A DNA stretch of 64,000 nt from Paracoccus aurantiacus (GTDB taxonomy: Bacteria; Pseudomonadota; Alphaproteobacteria; Rhodobacterales; Rhodobacteraceae): positions 1 to 64,000 of the forward strand of contig NZ_VOPL01000005.1 in assembly GCF_007993065.1 (NCBI RefSeq). Reading direction: 5' to 3'. Below, one piece after another: positions 45,293 to 54,019 of the stretch (position 1 is the first letter of the stretch; each line of letters begins with the position of its first letter). A program made the translations under genes and the position numbers. The notes below the pieces were generated by a model. The model did no database searches. It saw nothing but the letters and a program-made list of their open reading frames with translations, and had not been told where the DNA came from.

Positions 45293-46138
45293 TTATTGAT
45301 AGCCGCGCACGAGAGCCGCAGAAAGCATGACCCAGCCATCGACAACGACGAAGAAGGCCAGCTTGAACGGCAGCGCGACCACAGCCGGGGGCACCATCAT
45401 CATGCCCATCGCCATCAGAACCGCCGATACGACGAGGTCGATGACGAGGAAGGGAAGCGCGATCAGAAAGCCGATTTCGAAAGCGCGCTGCAGCTCGGTC
45501 AGCATGAACGAGGGGATCAGCAGCCGCAATCCGTCGCCAGCCGCGTCGGCAGGCACCAGAGAACGCATCTCGTCCAGTATCGCCGGATCGGCACGCGCGG
45601 CCATGAAACGTTCGAACGGCCCGATTGCGCGCGACAATGCCTCGATCAAACCGATCTGGCCCGACTGAAGCGGCGGGCCGGAAAGCGACCAGGCCTCGCG
45701 AAGGACCGGGTCCATGACGAACCATGTCAGAAACAGCGCGAGGCTGACGATCAGCATATTGGGCGGTGACTGCTGAAGGCCAAGTGACTGGCGCAGGATC
45801 GACAGCACCGTCACCATGAACGGAAAGCATGTCACTGTAATCGCGATTGCTGGGGCAAGCGAAAGAACGGTCAGCCCCAAAAACAGCAGGATCGACGTCT
45901 GCCCGACCCCGGAACCTTCGGCAGAACCCGTCGCAATGGATTCGACCACCGACCCGATCTGTTCTGCCACGCTGTTTGCCGCCTGCGCGCCTGTGGCACT
46001 GTCGGTCGTTGTGATCGCTTCGCCGGTCGTCAGCGGCACGTCGACGCTTTGCGCGACGCCTTGCAAGGGCGTCGCGATCAGCACTGCCAGCGCCACCATC
46101 AGCAGAGCGGGCAACGCGATCCGAGGCATGCGAATCAC
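45293..46138 (-). CDS. fliP: flagellar export apparatus protein FliP
   Basis: A 281-residue FliP. It has a signal-like N-terminus, then TSILLFLGLTVLSLAPAIAITVTCFPFMVTVLSILRQSLGLQQSPPNMLIVSLALFLT, the FliP core landmark, and a C-terminal part with membrane helices ending VDGWVMLSAALVRGY. FliP forms the pentameric export-gate core with FliQ and FliR. No fliQ is seen here. Last gene of the fliF-fliH-fliN-fliP operon; start overlaps the fliN stop. Confidence 0.95.
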   Translation of the reverse strand: MIRMPRIALPALLMVALAVLIATPLQGVAQSVDVPLTTGEAITTTDSATGAQAANSVAEQIGSVVESIATGSAEGSGVGQTSILLFLGLTVLSLAPAIAITVTCFPFMVTVLSILRQSLGLQQSPPNMLIVSLALFLTWFVMDPVLREAWSLSGPPLQSGQIGLIEALSRAIGPFERFMAARADPAILDEMRSLVPADAAGDGLRLLIPSFMLTELQRAFEIGFLIALPFLVIDLVVSAVLMAMGMMMVPPAVVALPFKLAFFVVVDGWVMLSAALVRGYQ

Positions 46139-46392
46139 GCCGCGTCCCCGCCAGCCCGCGTGATGCGCAGCATAAGGCGACCGGCATCCGTCTCGTCGGC
46201 GATCAGTTCGCCAAATGCGATGACGTGATCGCCGACACAGATTTCGACCGCATCATCCACCGCCTGATCGAGCGGCAGGATGTCGTTTTCGCGCAGCTCG
46301 GAAAGCTCGGCCACGGTCATGCTGCGCCGTCCGATGCGGACGGTGATCTCGACGGGGATATTGTCGGTCAGGACGGTCTGGTTCAGGTCCAT
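46135..46392 (-). CDS. fliN: flagellar motor switch protein FliN
   Basis: An 85-residue FliN consisting of just the SpoA domain: IPVEITVRIGRRSMTVAELSELRENDILPLDQAVDDAVEICVGDHVIAFGELIADETDAGRLMLRIT as pattern. It forms the C-ring base and docks FliH. Its start follows the fliH stop with no gap, and its stop overlaps fliP by four bases. Confidence 0.93.
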   Translation of the reverse strand: MDLNQTVLTDNIPVEITVRIGRRSMTVAELSELRENDILPLDQAVDDAVEICVGDHVIAFGELIADETDAGRLMLRITRAGGDAA

Positions 46393-46941
46393 TCATCGCT
46401 CCTTGAAAGGGGACAGATCGCCAAGAAGTTCGGCGATACTGACGGGAAGGTCGGCATGCCCGAACGAGATCCGGCCACCGTCGAATGTGATTTCCGTCTG
46501 CGCGCCGGGCCGGAGCGTGATCCCGCGAAGGCCAAGCTCGGCGATCTTTTCTTCCAGCAGCCCGAACAGGGGGCCTTCGGCAGCGATCTGGCAGGCGGGC
46601 CGGGTACCCGATTTGCAAAGCCTGTCCAACTCATCGGCAATCGCTTGTGCAAGCACGTCGTCGTAACGCTCGGCCAGTTTCGCCACGATCGCCTGCAGAA
46701 CCGGGCGGATCGCCTGCAAAACCTCCTCGATCGCGCAATTGCGGATCTGGTCTTCCACGGCGATGCGGGCAGTTGCGGCGCTGAGCGCGTCATTCAGCGC
46801 GGTCAGTTCGGCATCCCTGCATGCGTCGGCGCCGCATGCAAAACCGCGCTGATATTCATCACGAAGCTCGCTCTCGGAGAAGACAGGTTGGCGCGGGCGG
46901 GGCGGCGCGGCGAAGTCTTCCAGACGCAGCGCGGCACTCAT
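46393..46941 (-). CDS. fliH: FliH-like flagellar export protein
   Basis: A 182-residue protein, helical with a central coiled segment (LTALNDALSAATARIAVEDQIRN) and a C-terminal FliH/HrpE-like domain (FGLLEEKIAELGLRGITLRPGAQTEITFDGGRISFGHADLP). FliH regulates the FliI ATPase. The sequence is divergent; assignment rests on this pattern and its place between fliF and fliN. Start overlaps fliF (ATGA). Confidence 0.7.
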   Translation of the reverse strand: MSAALRLEDFAAPPRPRQPVFSESELRDEYQRGFACGADACRDAELTALNDALSAATARIAVEDQIRNCAIEEVLQAIRPVLQAIVAKLAERYDDVLAQAIADELDRLCKSGTRPACQIAAEGPLFGLLEEKIAELGLRGITLRPGAQTEITFDGGRISFGHADLPVSIAELLGDLSPFKER

Positions 46942-48521
46942 GTGATCGACCTTTCATCGTCGCCGATCCAGCCGCTCAGCAAGCGAACGGTCTCGTCCTG
47001 GCGTTCTTTCATCAGTTGCTTCAGGCGTGCGACCGGATCATCCCCTGCGCCGCCCGGATTATCGAAATCGAACTCGGGCGCGGACATGGTCAGCATCGGA
47101 ATGTCGGGCATCATCATCGGCGGCGCCATCGTGGCCTGATCAGAAACCGGTGGAGGCCGGGAATCATCAAGCGCTGCGCTTTCGCTGCCCCCGGCCTTGC
47201 CACGACGCAGCCCGCGCATCGTCAGCCACAGCGCCAGCAGCGCGAAAAGCCCGACCATCGTGATCCGCAGCAGACTGTCGAGCGCGAGCCGGTCCAGAAG
47301 CCCATCGCGGCGCGCAATCTCGGTTCCGGCTTCGGGAACAGAAACGAAGGGCATCGACTTCACCGTGATCTCATCGCCGCGCGCTTCGTCATACCCGACT
47401 GCCGCCGAGACGAGTTCGCGAATCGCGCCAAGCTCTGCGTCATCGCGGGCGACCAGTTCATCGGTGCCGTCGGCAGTGCTGCGCATAACGCCATTGACGA
47501 GCACCGCAACACTCTGCCGCCGGACCGAGCCAGGCCTTCGGTCGATCTGGCGCGTCACGCTGCCGACCTCATAATTCGCACGCTGGCGGGTTTCTGCGCG
47601 CTGCGACTGCTGCTTGTCGCCATCCTGCTGGCGCTGCTCGGGCAGGTTGGATGCCGCAGTGACCGCGCCGCCATTCGCCGTGCTGCTTTCGTCGCTAAGC
47701 TCTTCCGTCTCTTGCGAGATCATTGCGCGCTGCGTGGGATCGAAGCTTCGCTCGGTCACCTGCTCTGCTTCTGTGACCAGATCGATGCTCACCTCGACAA
47801 TTGCGTTCCCCGCGCCGACATGCGGCGCGAGAATGCGTTCGACATTTTCTTTGATGCGCGTCTCGCGGTCGCTGACGCTTTGCTCGTCAGGCGCTTGGAT
47901 GACACCGCGCAGAGAATCGATCACCGAAACCGCGTCTGGTGCCAGTTTCGGAACGGCCGACGAAATCAGGAAGCGCATCGCGTTGGCCTGCGCGGGCGAA
48001 AGCGGCGTGCCATCCGTGACAATCGTCACCGAGGCAGAGCCGGGCTGGGTATCGCGATAGCCCCGCGATTGGGGCGCGGTCAGGTGCACACGCGCGGAAC
48101 GCACGGATGGAATCGAAAGGATGGTCCGGGCAAGCTCGCCCTCTTTGGCGCGCCAATAGGCCGCGTCGAACATCTGCGAGGTGGTGCTGAAGCCGGACAT
48201 CTCGTCGAGAATCTCGTAGCCCTTGCCGCTTTGCTGAGGCAGATCCTGCGACGCCAGATCCATGCGGATGCGGTCACGCTGCGCTGCATCGACCCAGATC
48301 GAGCTTCCGCGAAGCTCATAAGCTGTGCCCGTCTGTTCCAGATGCGCAACCACCGGCCCGGCCTGCGAATCGTCAAGCCCGGAATAGAGCAGCGCCATCT
48401 GAACACGCCCGGCAAGCGCGATGAAGGCCAGCACAAGAAGGAAGGTAGCGACGAAGCCGCCAATCACCGCGAATCGCTGACGAGCCGTGCGCGCCGCCCA
48501 GTATTTCTGCAGTTCCCGCAA
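46938..48521 (-). CDS. fliF: flagellar MS-ring protein FliF
   Basis: A 527-residue FliF, with transmembrane helices near the N-terminus (RFAVIGGFVATFLLVLAFIAL) and near residue 435 (LRITMVGLFALLALWLT), and the ring-building motifs YSGLDDSQAGPVV and EGELARTILSIPSVRSARVHLTAP. It forms the inner-membrane base of the motor. First gene of the leftward fliF-fliH-fliN-fliP operon, divergent from fliL across 111 bp. fliG is not in the window. Confidence 0.95.
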   Translation of the reverse strand: MRELQKYWAARTARQRFAVIGGFVATFLLVLAFIALAGRVQMALLYSGLDDSQAGPVVAHLEQTGTAYELRGSSIWVDAAQRDRIRMDLASQDLPQQSGKGYEILDEMSGFSTTSQMFDAAYWRAKEGELARTILSIPSVRSARVHLTAPQSRGYRDTQPGSASVTIVTDGTPLSPAQANAMRFLISSAVPKLAPDAVSVIDSLRGVIQAPDEQSVSDRETRIKENVERILAPHVGAGNAIVEVSIDLVTEAEQVTERSFDPTQRAMISQETEELSDESSTANGGAVTAASNLPEQRQQDGDKQQSQRAETRQRANYEVGSVTRQIDRRPGSVRRQSVAVLVNGVMRSTADGTDELVARDDAELGAIRELVSAAVGYDEARGDEITVKSMPFVSVPEAGTEIARRDGLLDRLALDSLLRITMVGLFALLALWLTMRGLRRGKAGGSESAALDDSRPPPVSDQATMAPPMMMPDIPMLTMSAPEFDFDNPGGAGDDPVARLKQLMKERQDETVRLLSGWIGDDERSIT

Positions 48522-48575
48522 ATCTGTCCCCTTCGATTCGAGTTCTTCGACAAGGGTGTTTTGGCACGATGCGCG

Positions 48576-48590
48576 TTAATTATTGGTTAG
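48576..48590. promoter_or_regulatory. CtrA-type box between fliF and fliL
   Basis: TTAA-N7-TTAG at 48576-48590 matches the CtrA half-site pair TTAA-N7-TTAA with one mismatch. It lies about 40-55 bp from each divergent start, fitting CtrA control of flagellar genes in Rhodobacterales. A TGGCAC six bases upstream lacks the second half of a sigma-54 promoter. Confidence 0.5.
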
Positions 48591-48632
48591 TCGGGCAATG
48601 GTATTCCCTCAATTCGAAGAAGGAGAATCACC

Positions 48633-49100
48633 ATGTCCGAAACACTCGCGATTGATGAAGTGCCGGCGCGCAGGGGGCGCGGCAGACTGGCTCTGATCGC
48701 ACTGGTCCTTTCAGCCGGAATCTGCGGGTTCGCGGCCAGCTACATGGGATTCGTCAGCCCGCTCGCGATGTTTTCGAAGGATGCCGGGCATAGCGAACCG
48801 CTGCCAGAGATCGGCTTTGTCGATGTCCCCCGGATCGTCGTGCCCATGCCGGGGCGCAACCGGCAACTGATGATGAGCATCAAGCTTGAGGTCGCGCCGC
48901 AAGATGCAGCGCAGGTGCAGCTTCTGATGCCGCGTATTGCCGACAGCTTTACCGGCTTTCTCAGCGATATAGACCCCGCGGCGATGGATCGGCGCGGGGT
49001 GCTGGAAATCATTCGCGCTGAATTGACGACGCGCGCCCAGATCGTGCTGGGCGACGGCATCGTCAAGGAAGTCCTGATTACGGAGTTCGCGATCCAATGA
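48633..49100 (+). CDS. fliL: flagellar basal body-associated protein FliL
   Basis: A 155-residue FliL with a single transmembrane helix (about 20-40, LALIALVLSAGICGFAASY) and a periplasmic domain with the FliL signature FVDVPRIVVPMPGRNRQLMMSIKLEV. FliL supports stator function. A AAGGAGA site precedes the ATG. First gene of the rightward operon, overlapping the next by four bases. Confidence 0.92.
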   Translation: MSETLAIDEVPARRGRGRLALIALVLSAGICGFAASYMGFVSPLAMFSKDAGHSEPLPEIGFVDVPRIVVPMPGRNRQLMMSIKLEVAPQDAAQVQLLMPRIADSFTGFLSDIDPAAMDRRGVLEIIRAELTTRAQIVLGDGIVKEVLITEFAIQ

Positions 49101-49441
49101 GCCTGCAATTCCTGCTTCCCGCCGTCAGCGTTCTGACGGCATTCCCGCTGGCGGCCTATTGCCTGCTTTTGTCGCGAAGGTTGCGAAAGCTGAACAACCT
49201 GGAAACCGGGTTGGGCGGTGCGATTGCCGTGATGACATCCGAGATCTCGCGGCTTGACCAATGCATTCGGAAGGCGCGGGCCGAGGCGGAAGCGGCGTCG
49301 AACGAACTTGCCCGCGTCATCGAGGCATCGCGGAACGAAAAGGCATATTGGGCCCTGCAATCGGAACTTTCGCGCGGCGGCACCGCGTCGCAGCGCCGTC
49401 TGCGCCCACGCGCCCAGTTGCTGGAGGCAGAGGATGCCTAA
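49097..49441 (+). CDS. small membrane coiled-coil protein in flagellar operon
   Basis: A 114-residue protein: one hydrophobic helix (about 3-25), then a ~70-residue charged helical region likely to form a coiled coil (ISRLDQCIRKARAEAEAASNELARVIEAS). No family recognised. It lies between fliL and the MotE-like gene with ATGA and 8-bp overlaps, so it is certainly co-translated with the motor genes. It could be a stator or export accessory factor. Confidence 0.75.
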   Translation: MSLQFLLPAVSVLTAFPLAAYCLLLSRRLRKLNNLETGLGGAIAVMTSEISRLDQCIRKARAEAEAASNELARVIEASRNEKAYWALQSELSRGGTASQRRLRPRAQLLEAEDA

Positions 49442-49964
49442 GATCCTTTTGCCCGTCGTCGCGGCTGCGCTTTTGCCGGTTGCGGCGCTTTCGGTGACGC
49501 CCCCGACAACCACACCGCCACCGTTTGCGGCCGAAGGGTTGCTGGCAGGTTGCGGCGATATCCCCGAGGTTGTGGCCTTGGTCGAGGAATTGCGTATCCG
49601 CGAAGACCGGATCAAGAAGGCATTGGCCGAACTTGACGACAAGAAGTCCGAAATAGCATCGGCTCGTGCGACCCTGACAGCGGAATTGCGAAGGTTCAAG
49701 CAGGCGGGCAAGCCGCTCCTCGGGTCGAAGACAAGCACTCAGCGCGCGGTTGACGCAGATATTGCCCGCCTGGTCGCGGTCTATGAAGCCATGAAGCCCA
49801 AGGAATCGGCCGCCGTTCTCGCAAGCCTGCCCTCGGATTTCGCCGCCGAGATCCTGATGCGCGTGAACCCCGAGACAGGCGCGCGCATCATTGCGGCGAT
49901 CGAACCGCAAAAGGCCGCCATTCTCACGACCTATATGGGTGCCCGTAGCACCCCCTTGCGATAG
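49434..49964 (+). CDS. MotE-like flagellar protein
   Basis: A 176-residue exported protein. Signal peptide at about 1-20 (ILLPVVAAALLPVAAL), a coiled coil (EELRIREDRIKKALAELDDKKSEIASARATL) and a C-terminal MgtE-N-like helical domain (VYEAMKPKESAAVLASLPSDFAAEILMRVNPETGARIIAAI). This layout is that of MotE, the periplasmic chaperone of the MotC/stator system in rhizobia. The start at 49434 fits an 8-bp overlap with the preceding gene. Confidence 0.75.
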   Translation: MPKILLPVVAAALLPVAALSVTPPTTTPPPFAAEGLLAGCGDIPEVVALVEELRIREDRIKKALAELDDKKSEIASARATLTAELRRFKQAGKPLLGSKTSTQRAVDADIARLVAVYEAMKPKESAAVLASLPSDFAAEILMRVNPETGARIIAAIEPQKAAILTTYMGARSTPLR

Positions 49965-49973
49965 GAGAACGCC

Positions 49974-50840
49974 ATGTTCGGTGCAGCAGGCATCGTTGTC
50001 ACGATTGTCATGGTGTTCGGCGGCTATGCGCTCGCCGGCGGCAAGATGGAGGTGATCCTTCACGCCCTGCCTTTCGAAATGATGATTATCGGTGGCGCCG
50101 CGATCGGATCGTACATCCTGTCGAACAGCGGCGCTGTTCTGAAGCATACCGTCTCCGGCATCATGCGGGCTTTCAAGGGGCCAGCGTGGCAAGGCCAGGA
50201 TCACGAAGACCTTCTGTGCCTTCTGTTCCAGCTTCTGCGCCTTGGCCGCAGCAACGCGGTAGAGCTGGAGGAGCATATCGAGAACCCCGAAAGCAGCGAG
50301 ATATTCCGGGCGTATCCGCGTATCCTCGCCGATCACGAGGCCGTGGCGATCATTACCGACACGTTGCGATCCGCCAGCCTGAACTATGACGACCCCTATC
50401 AGGTCGAGGATATGCTGACCAAGCGTATCGCGCTTATCAAGGAAGAGGAGATGCACGTCGCCCATGCGCTTCAATCCATGGCCGACGCGCTGCCTGCGCT
50501 TGGCATCGTCGCGGCGGTGCTTGGCGTCATCAAGACGATGAGCGCGATCGACCAGCCGCCAGAGATCCTGGGCAAGATGATCGGTTCAGCACTGGTCGGG
50601 ACATTTCTTGGGGTTTTCCTGGCCTACGGGCTGGTATCGCCGCTCGCGCAGCGCCTCAGCGCGGTGAAAAAACACGATCTGTCCTTCTATGAGGTTATCA
50701 AATCCGTGCTGGTGGCTGGCCTTCATCACCACGCCACCAACCTTTGCGTCGAGGTCGGGCGGCAATCGGCGCCCGAGCAGTTGCGCCCCAGCTTCGTCTC
50801 GCTTGAAAACGCCCTGCGCGACATCAAGAGGGCGTCATGA
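49974..50840 (+). CDS. motA: flagellar motor stator protein MotA
   Basis: A 288-residue MotA with four predicted helices and the stator core LQSMADALPALGIVAAVLGVIKTMSAIDQPPEILGKMIGSALVGTFLGVFLAYGLVSPLAQRL. It conducts the ion flux driving the motor together with MotB. motB is not in this window; the next gene is a small unknown ORF. A GGAGA site precedes the ATG; stop overlaps the next ORF by four bases. Confidence 0.94.
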   Translation: MFGAAGIVVTIVMVFGGYALAGGKMEVILHALPFEMMIIGGAAIGSYILSNSGAVLKHTVSGIMRAFKGPAWQGQDHEDLLCLLFQLLRLGRSNAVELEEHIENPESSEIFRAYPRILADHEAVAIITDTLRSASLNYDDPYQVEDMLTKRIALIKEEEMHVAHALQSMADALPALGIVAAVLGVIKTMSAIDQPPEILGKMIGSALVGTFLGVFLAYGLVSPLAQRLSAVKKHDLSFYEVIKSVLVAGLHHHATNLCVEVGRQSAPEQLRPSFVSLENALRDIKRAS

Positions 50841-51121
50841 CTCTGCTTGCAGGCATCCTTGCCGCGGGGCTGGCAGGCGCCCCCGGACTGCCCGAGATAA
50901 TCGCAGAGATCGACAGGCTGGTTCTGAGCGGGCGGCAGATGCCCGCAGCCTTCATGCTGGATGTCCGCCGCCTGCCGGATGCGGGCGACCGAATGCAGGC
51001 GCTGGTTTATCTGCGCCGTGCGGGGCTTCTGACCGGCAGCGCGCAGCCTCTGGATGGCATCGTCTTCCAGCGCGCGCCTGTCGCGGCACCGAATGCTGCG
51101 GAGCCTTCGAATGGCGAATGA
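50837..51121 (+). CDS. small protein between motA and flhA, unknown
   Basis: A 94-residue protein. The N-terminus is hydrophobic (LLAGILAAGLAGAPGLPEI, possible signal), followed by a short helical domain (AEIDRLVLSGRQMPAAFMLDVRRLPDAGDRMQALVYLRRAGLL) and a flexible acidic tail. No family recognised. Overlaps motA by ATGA and flhA by 11 bp, so it is tied to motor and export gene expression. It does not look like MotB, which is larger and has an OmpA domain. Confidence 0.65.
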   Translation: MTLLAGILAAGLAGAPGLPEIIAEIDRLVLSGRQMPAAFMLDVRRLPDAGDRMQALVYLRRAGLLTGSAQPLDGIVFQRAPVAAPNAAEPSNGE

Positions 51122-53195
51122 GGGCGCACGCGCGGGTGCGGGCGCACTTCGCGGGACCATGATAACCTCCGGCCTCGTCATCATCGTGCTGACGATGGTC
51201 ATTCCGATACCTGCATCCCTGCTCGATTTCGGGATCGCGGTTTCCATCGCCAGTGCGACGATGATCCTGGTCATGGCATCGACTGTCGAAAAGCCTACCG
51301 ACTTTCAGGCATTCCCGGTGCTGCTTCTCGTCTCGCTCATCATCAGGCTTTCGCTGAACGTGTCGTCAACGCGGCTGATCCTGACAGAGGGGCATACAGG
51401 CGAAGGTGCCGCGGGTCATGTCATCAGCGGCTTTTCGCAATTCGTTGCCGGTGGCTCATTAATGGTGGGGCTGACGATTTTCGCGGTCATCTCTGCCGTG
51501 AATTTCATTGTCATTACCAAGGGTGCCGGCCGGATGGCCGAGGTTTCTGCCCGCTTTGCGCTTGACAGCCTGCCCGGCAAGCAGCTTGCGATCGACGGCG
51601 ACCTGAACTGCGGCGCTATCGACCATGCCGAAGCCCGTCGCCGTCGCGAGAACGATCAGCGCGAGATCAGCTTTTTCGGCTCGCTCGACGGGGCGTCGAA
51701 ATTTGTGAAGGGTGACGCCGTCGCCGGTATCCTGATCACACTCATAAACCTGCTGGTCGGGATTGCGATGGGGGTGATTGCCCACGACCTGTCCATCGGA
51801 ACTGCGCTTCAGAACTATTCGCGCCTGTCGATCGGCGATGGTCTGGTCAGCCAGGTGCCGTCGCTCATCACCTCCATGGCAGCGGCACTTCTTCTTTCGC
51901 GCGGCGGCGCGACCGAAGAAACCTCCAGTCTCATTCTGGGGCAGGCCGCGCAGGACTGGCGCGCGCCTGCCGTGGTCTGCGGCGCGATGGTCTTGATGGC
52001 TTTCGTTCCCGGCATGCCGAAGCTGCTTTTCCTGTTGCTCGCCTCAGCGCTCGCCTTTGCTGCCTGGCGCATCTATCGGAAGAAGTCCGTCGAATGCGCG
52101 CGACCCGAGCCTGCGCCTGTGGTCGAGCCTGCGCAACCGCGTCGAATCGGCGACGATCTGGACATGGACGATATCGCGGTCGAGATCGGCGACGATCTTG
52201 TCATGGACGCGTTGGATGCCGGTCGCGGACTTGCCGCGCGCATCGGAAACCTGCGCACTCATATCGCGCGCAACTTCGGTATTATTTTGCCCGAGGTGCG
52301 CATCACCGACGACAGCAACTGTGCCGCGAATGCCTATGTCATCCGCGTGCATGGCGTGGTTCGCGGGCGCGGCACCCTTGAATCGGGCCGGCTGATGGCG
52401 CTTGGCAGCACCGAGGTGCTTGACCTGATGCCAGGCGCGATCATGCGCGAGCCCGTCTTCGGCACGCAGGCGAAATGGGTCGAACAGGACCAGCAGGAAG
52501 ATGCCGTCCTTGCCGGTGCGACCGTCGTCACACCGATGGAGGTCCTGTCGACGCACCTGATGGAAGTCGTCAAATCCAGCCTGTCTGAATTGTTGACGCT
52601 GACCGCGCTTCAGCGCCTGATTGCCGAGTTGAAAGAGATGTCGGATCCCTCGCGCGCGAAGGCTTATCAGGCCTATTTCGACAACATGATACCCGAGAAA
52701 ATCTCGCCGGAGCTGCTGCTGGCAGTTCTGCGCCAGATGCTGGATGAGGGGCTGTCGATCCGAAACCTGCCGCTTATCGTCGATGCGGTTCACGAATGTC
52801 GCGCCGCGGGCAGCCCGGATGCAGTGTTCGAGGCGATCCGCAGACGCCTTCGCGGTCAGATCACGCAGCGCATGGCCGGACCTTCCGGGCAGTTGAATAT
52901 CGTACAGCTTCACCCCGCGTGGGAAGCAGAGTTCGTCGCGGCAGAGGATGGCGCCGGCCGGGGCCATAACGGCGCGCCGCTTGTCGATCTGTCGCGGAAG
53001 CTGGTTGCGCGTGTGCGCACGCAGCTTGCCGGGCTCGACCTGCAGGAAGACCCGGTAATTGCTGCGCCCGATCATCGCAGGCGTCAGCTTCGCGACATTC
53101 TTTCCGCGCATGGCCTGCCCGTCCCTGTGCTGGGATTGGCCGATATCGACCCGGCTGCAGATATCAATCTGCTTGGGACAATCGAGGCGGGCTGA
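51111..53195 (+). CDS. flhA: flagellar export gate protein FlhA
   Basis: A 694-residue FlhA, normal length. N-terminal eight-helix membrane domain (about 25-330) with the FHIPEP-type region VEKPTDFQAFPVLLLVSLIIRLSLNVSSTRLIL and DGDLNCGAIDHAEARRRRENDQREISFFGSLDGASKFVKGDAVAG, then a large cytoplasmic domain that docks chaperones. It is the conserved export gate. I start at ATG 51111, which overlaps the preceding ORF by 11 bp; fliR follows with 1-bp overlap. Confidence 0.97.
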   Translation: MANEGARAGAGALRGTMITSGLVIIVLTMVIPIPASLLDFGIAVSIASATMILVMASTVEKPTDFQAFPVLLLVSLIIRLSLNVSSTRLILTEGHTGEGAAGHVISGFSQFVAGGSLMVGLTIFAVISAVNFIVITKGAGRMAEVSARFALDSLPGKQLAIDGDLNCGAIDHAEARRRRENDQREISFFGSLDGASKFVKGDAVAGILITLINLLVGIAMGVIAHDLSIGTALQNYSRLSIGDGLVSQVPSLITSMAAALLLSRGGATEETSSLILGQAAQDWRAPAVVCGAMVLMAFVPGMPKLLFLLLASALAFAAWRIYRKKSVECARPEPAPVVEPAQPRRIGDDLDMDDIAVEIGDDLVMDALDAGRGLAARIGNLRTHIARNFGIILPEVRITDDSNCAANAYVIRVHGVVRGRGTLESGRLMALGSTEVLDLMPGAIMREPVFGTQAKWVEQDQQEDAVLAGATVVTPMEVLSTHLMEVVKSSLSELLTLTALQRLIAELKEMSDPSRAKAYQAYFDNMIPEKISPELLLAVLRQMLDEGLSIRNLPLIVDAVHECRAAGSPDAVFEAIRRRLRGQITQRMAGPSGQLNIVQLHPAWEAEFVAAEDGAGRGHNGAPLVDLSRKLVARVRTQLAGLDLQEDPVIAAPDHRRRQLRDILSAHGLPVPVLGLADIDPAADINLLGTIEAG

Positions 53196-53959
53196 TGGCG
53201 CTGACATCTGCGCTTCCCCCTGATCTGACTGCCATGCTGATGCCGCTTCTGCTGGCCTATCTGCGTGTTCAGGCCGCCGTCCTTGTCTTTCCCGTATTTT
53301 CAGAGCGCGTCGTGTCCGTGCGCATCCGGATCACCATCGCAATGCTGCTGGCGCCGGTCGCAGCGGTCATGTCGAACATGCAAACGCTGCCCGCCGAAAC
53401 CGAGGGCATCATGCTGTTTGCCCCGCTCGCGCTTCGCGAAATGCTGGCAGGCTTCCTGATCGCATTGCCGGCGCGGATCATGGCGTCTGCGCTTCATGTC
53501 GCGAGTTCTGCAATTGGTGCCACCGCCTCGCTGTCGCAACTGATCGGGACGGGGACCGAGGCCGCACCCCATCCAATCGGCAATCTGATGCATATGGCGG
53601 GACTGGCACTGCTGATGGCCATGGGACTTCCGATCCTGCTGGTGGACCTGATTGCGCAAAGCTATGCGGCCTTTCCTGCCGGGCAATTTCAGATCAGCGG
53701 CGACCAGGTGGGCGGCATGGTTGGTCTTGTCAGCCGATCCTTTGTGCTGGCGCTTGCGGTTGCCTCGCCGTTCATACTGGGCGGGCTTCTTTATCAGGTT
53801 CTGACCGGGATCGTGAACCGGGTCATGCCGGCACTTCCTGTCGTGTTCATTGGCGCACCCGCGATCATTATGCTTGCGCTCGTCGCGCTTGCCGTACTGT
53901 CACCACTGATCCTTTCGGGTTGGGCTGATGCGGTGTTCCTGCATGCGTTGCCGGATTAA
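53195..53959 (+). CDS. fliR: flagellar export apparatus protein FliR
   Basis: A 254-residue FliR with about six helices and the family segment LAYLRVQAAVLVFPVFSERVVSVRIRITIAMLLAPVAA and FILGGLLYQVLTGIVNRVMPALPVVFIGAPAIIM. Part of the export gate with FliP and FliQ. The start codon overlaps the flhA stop (TGATG). Confidence 0.95.
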   Translation: MALTSALPPDLTAMLMPLLLAYLRVQAAVLVFPVFSERVVSVRIRITIAMLLAPVAAVMSNMQTLPAETEGIMLFAPLALREMLAGFLIALPARIMASALHVASSAIGATASLSQLIGTGTEAAPHPIGNLMHMAGLALLMAMGLPILLVDLIAQSYAAFPAGQFQISGDQVGGMVGLVSRSFVLALAVASPFILGGLLYQVLTGIVNRVMPALPVVFIGAPAIIMLALVALAVLSPLILSGWADAVFLHALPD

Positions 53960-54019
53960 GGGCGATCATCTGCAGGGGGCAGCGGCGCACGCTTCGCGAG
54001 CGACGGGCCGGAGATATCC

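Noticed and set aside
46821..48590. 589-codon open frame antisense to fliF
   Set aside because: fliF is clear and in operon context; no start signal for the antisense frame.
48570..48590. Sigma-54 promoter starting at TGGCAC near 48572
   Set aside because: The -12 GC element is missing at the required spacing; the CtrA-like box explains the site better.
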